Assembly: GCA_937139495.1 (NCBI GenBank)
Contig: CAKZQC010000041.1
Coordinates: forward strand, 56,178-120,177
Reading direction: 5' to 3'
From: an uncultured Saprospiraceae bacterium
Lineage (GTDB): Bacteria; Bacteroidota; Bacteroidia; Chitinophagales; Saprospiraceae
Length of the DNA stretch: 64,000 nt
Both the position numbers and the translations under genes were made by a program. Position 1 is the stretch's first letter. Every line of letters begins with the position of its first letter. Below, piece by piece: positions 63,911 to 64,000 of this stretch. Below the pieces are notes generated by a model. The model had not been told where the DNA came from. It worked only from the letters and a program-made list of their open reading frames with translations, and did not search any database.

Positions 63911-64000
63911 TTTAGTACAGGACAATTTTTTTTTATCTATATCATAGGAAATATTGAAGAAGCGTAAAATAACAGCAATCCTACTTTAGGATGTATTCTA
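63911..64000. mobile_element. End of a family-2-related element running off the right edge
   Basis: TTTAGTACAGGACAATTTTT (63911-63930) matches 14 of the 17 terminal bases of the 124-bp element at 60021. The rest of the element would lie outside the window; it might be a full insertion sequence that supplies transposase for the small copies. Confidence 0.5.

Overview
The window reads as chromosomal DNA of an AT-rich member of the Bacteroidota. The signs are: type IX secretion (a porQ gene plus three proteins with type A or type B C-terminal sorting domains), the Bacteroidota-type promoter (TTG, about 20 bp, TAnnTTTG) in front of the tRNA/tuf cluster, A-rich leaders instead of strong Shine-Dalgarno sites, and many small lipoproteins. 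A 3,306-residue repeat adhesin with a gliding-type C-terminus, and a phosphatidylcholine synthase next to a choline-type transporter, would fit a gliding marine lineage such as the Saprospiria. That placement is inference only.

Layout. 1-2.1 kb: a cut-off CNNM/CBS membrane protein, lptC and the hibernation factor hpf; the end of lptC lies in a small mobile repeat. 2.2-15.9 kb: the translation/transcription core tRNA-Thr, -Tyr, -Gly, -Thr, tuf, tRNA-Trp, secE, nusG, rplK, rplA, rplJ, rplL, rpoB, rpoC, with hairpins at several junctions and a strong terminator after rpoC. 15.9-27.5 kb: a GT39-type glycosyltransferase, a gamma-carbonic anhydrase-like protein, two T9SS cargo proteins, a tRNA-like structured RNA, two tiny genes, a DUF389 membrane protein overlapping a methyltransferase, an SdpR/SdpI-type regulator and membrane-protein pair with a palindromic operator, and a 57-residue gene. 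27.5-28 kb: tandem copies of the same mobile repeat. 28-41 kb: paired MORN-type lipoproteins, porQ, a glucosaminidase-domain protein, rsmE, a beta-helix lipoprotein, clpC, a STAS protein with RNase Z, and a PqiA-like protein.

41.3-51.2 kb is one gene for the giant secreted repeat protein. 51.3-59.8 kb is accessory: an LRR protein, an M20-family protein that has lost its zinc ligands, two tandem membrane-anchored multi-winged-helix paralogues, a DRGH nuclease, a 51-residue Cys/Lys-rich protein, a putative porin and an unknown secreted protein. 59.8-64 kb holds a second miniature element (124 bp, perfect 17-bp inverted ends, 9-bp target duplication), a lipoprotein, phosphatidylcholine synthase divergent from a CHT1-like choline symporter, and an orphan PD-(D/E)XK-like protein beside another copy of that element's end.

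The best leads are the choline uptake/phosphatidylcholine unit, the M20 pseudo-peptidase, the winged-helix membrane pair, the tRNA-like RNA and the two miniature element families. No CRISPR array, rRNA operon, prophage or recognisable defence island was seen. All similarity statements come from reading the sequence and recalling families; no database search was run.
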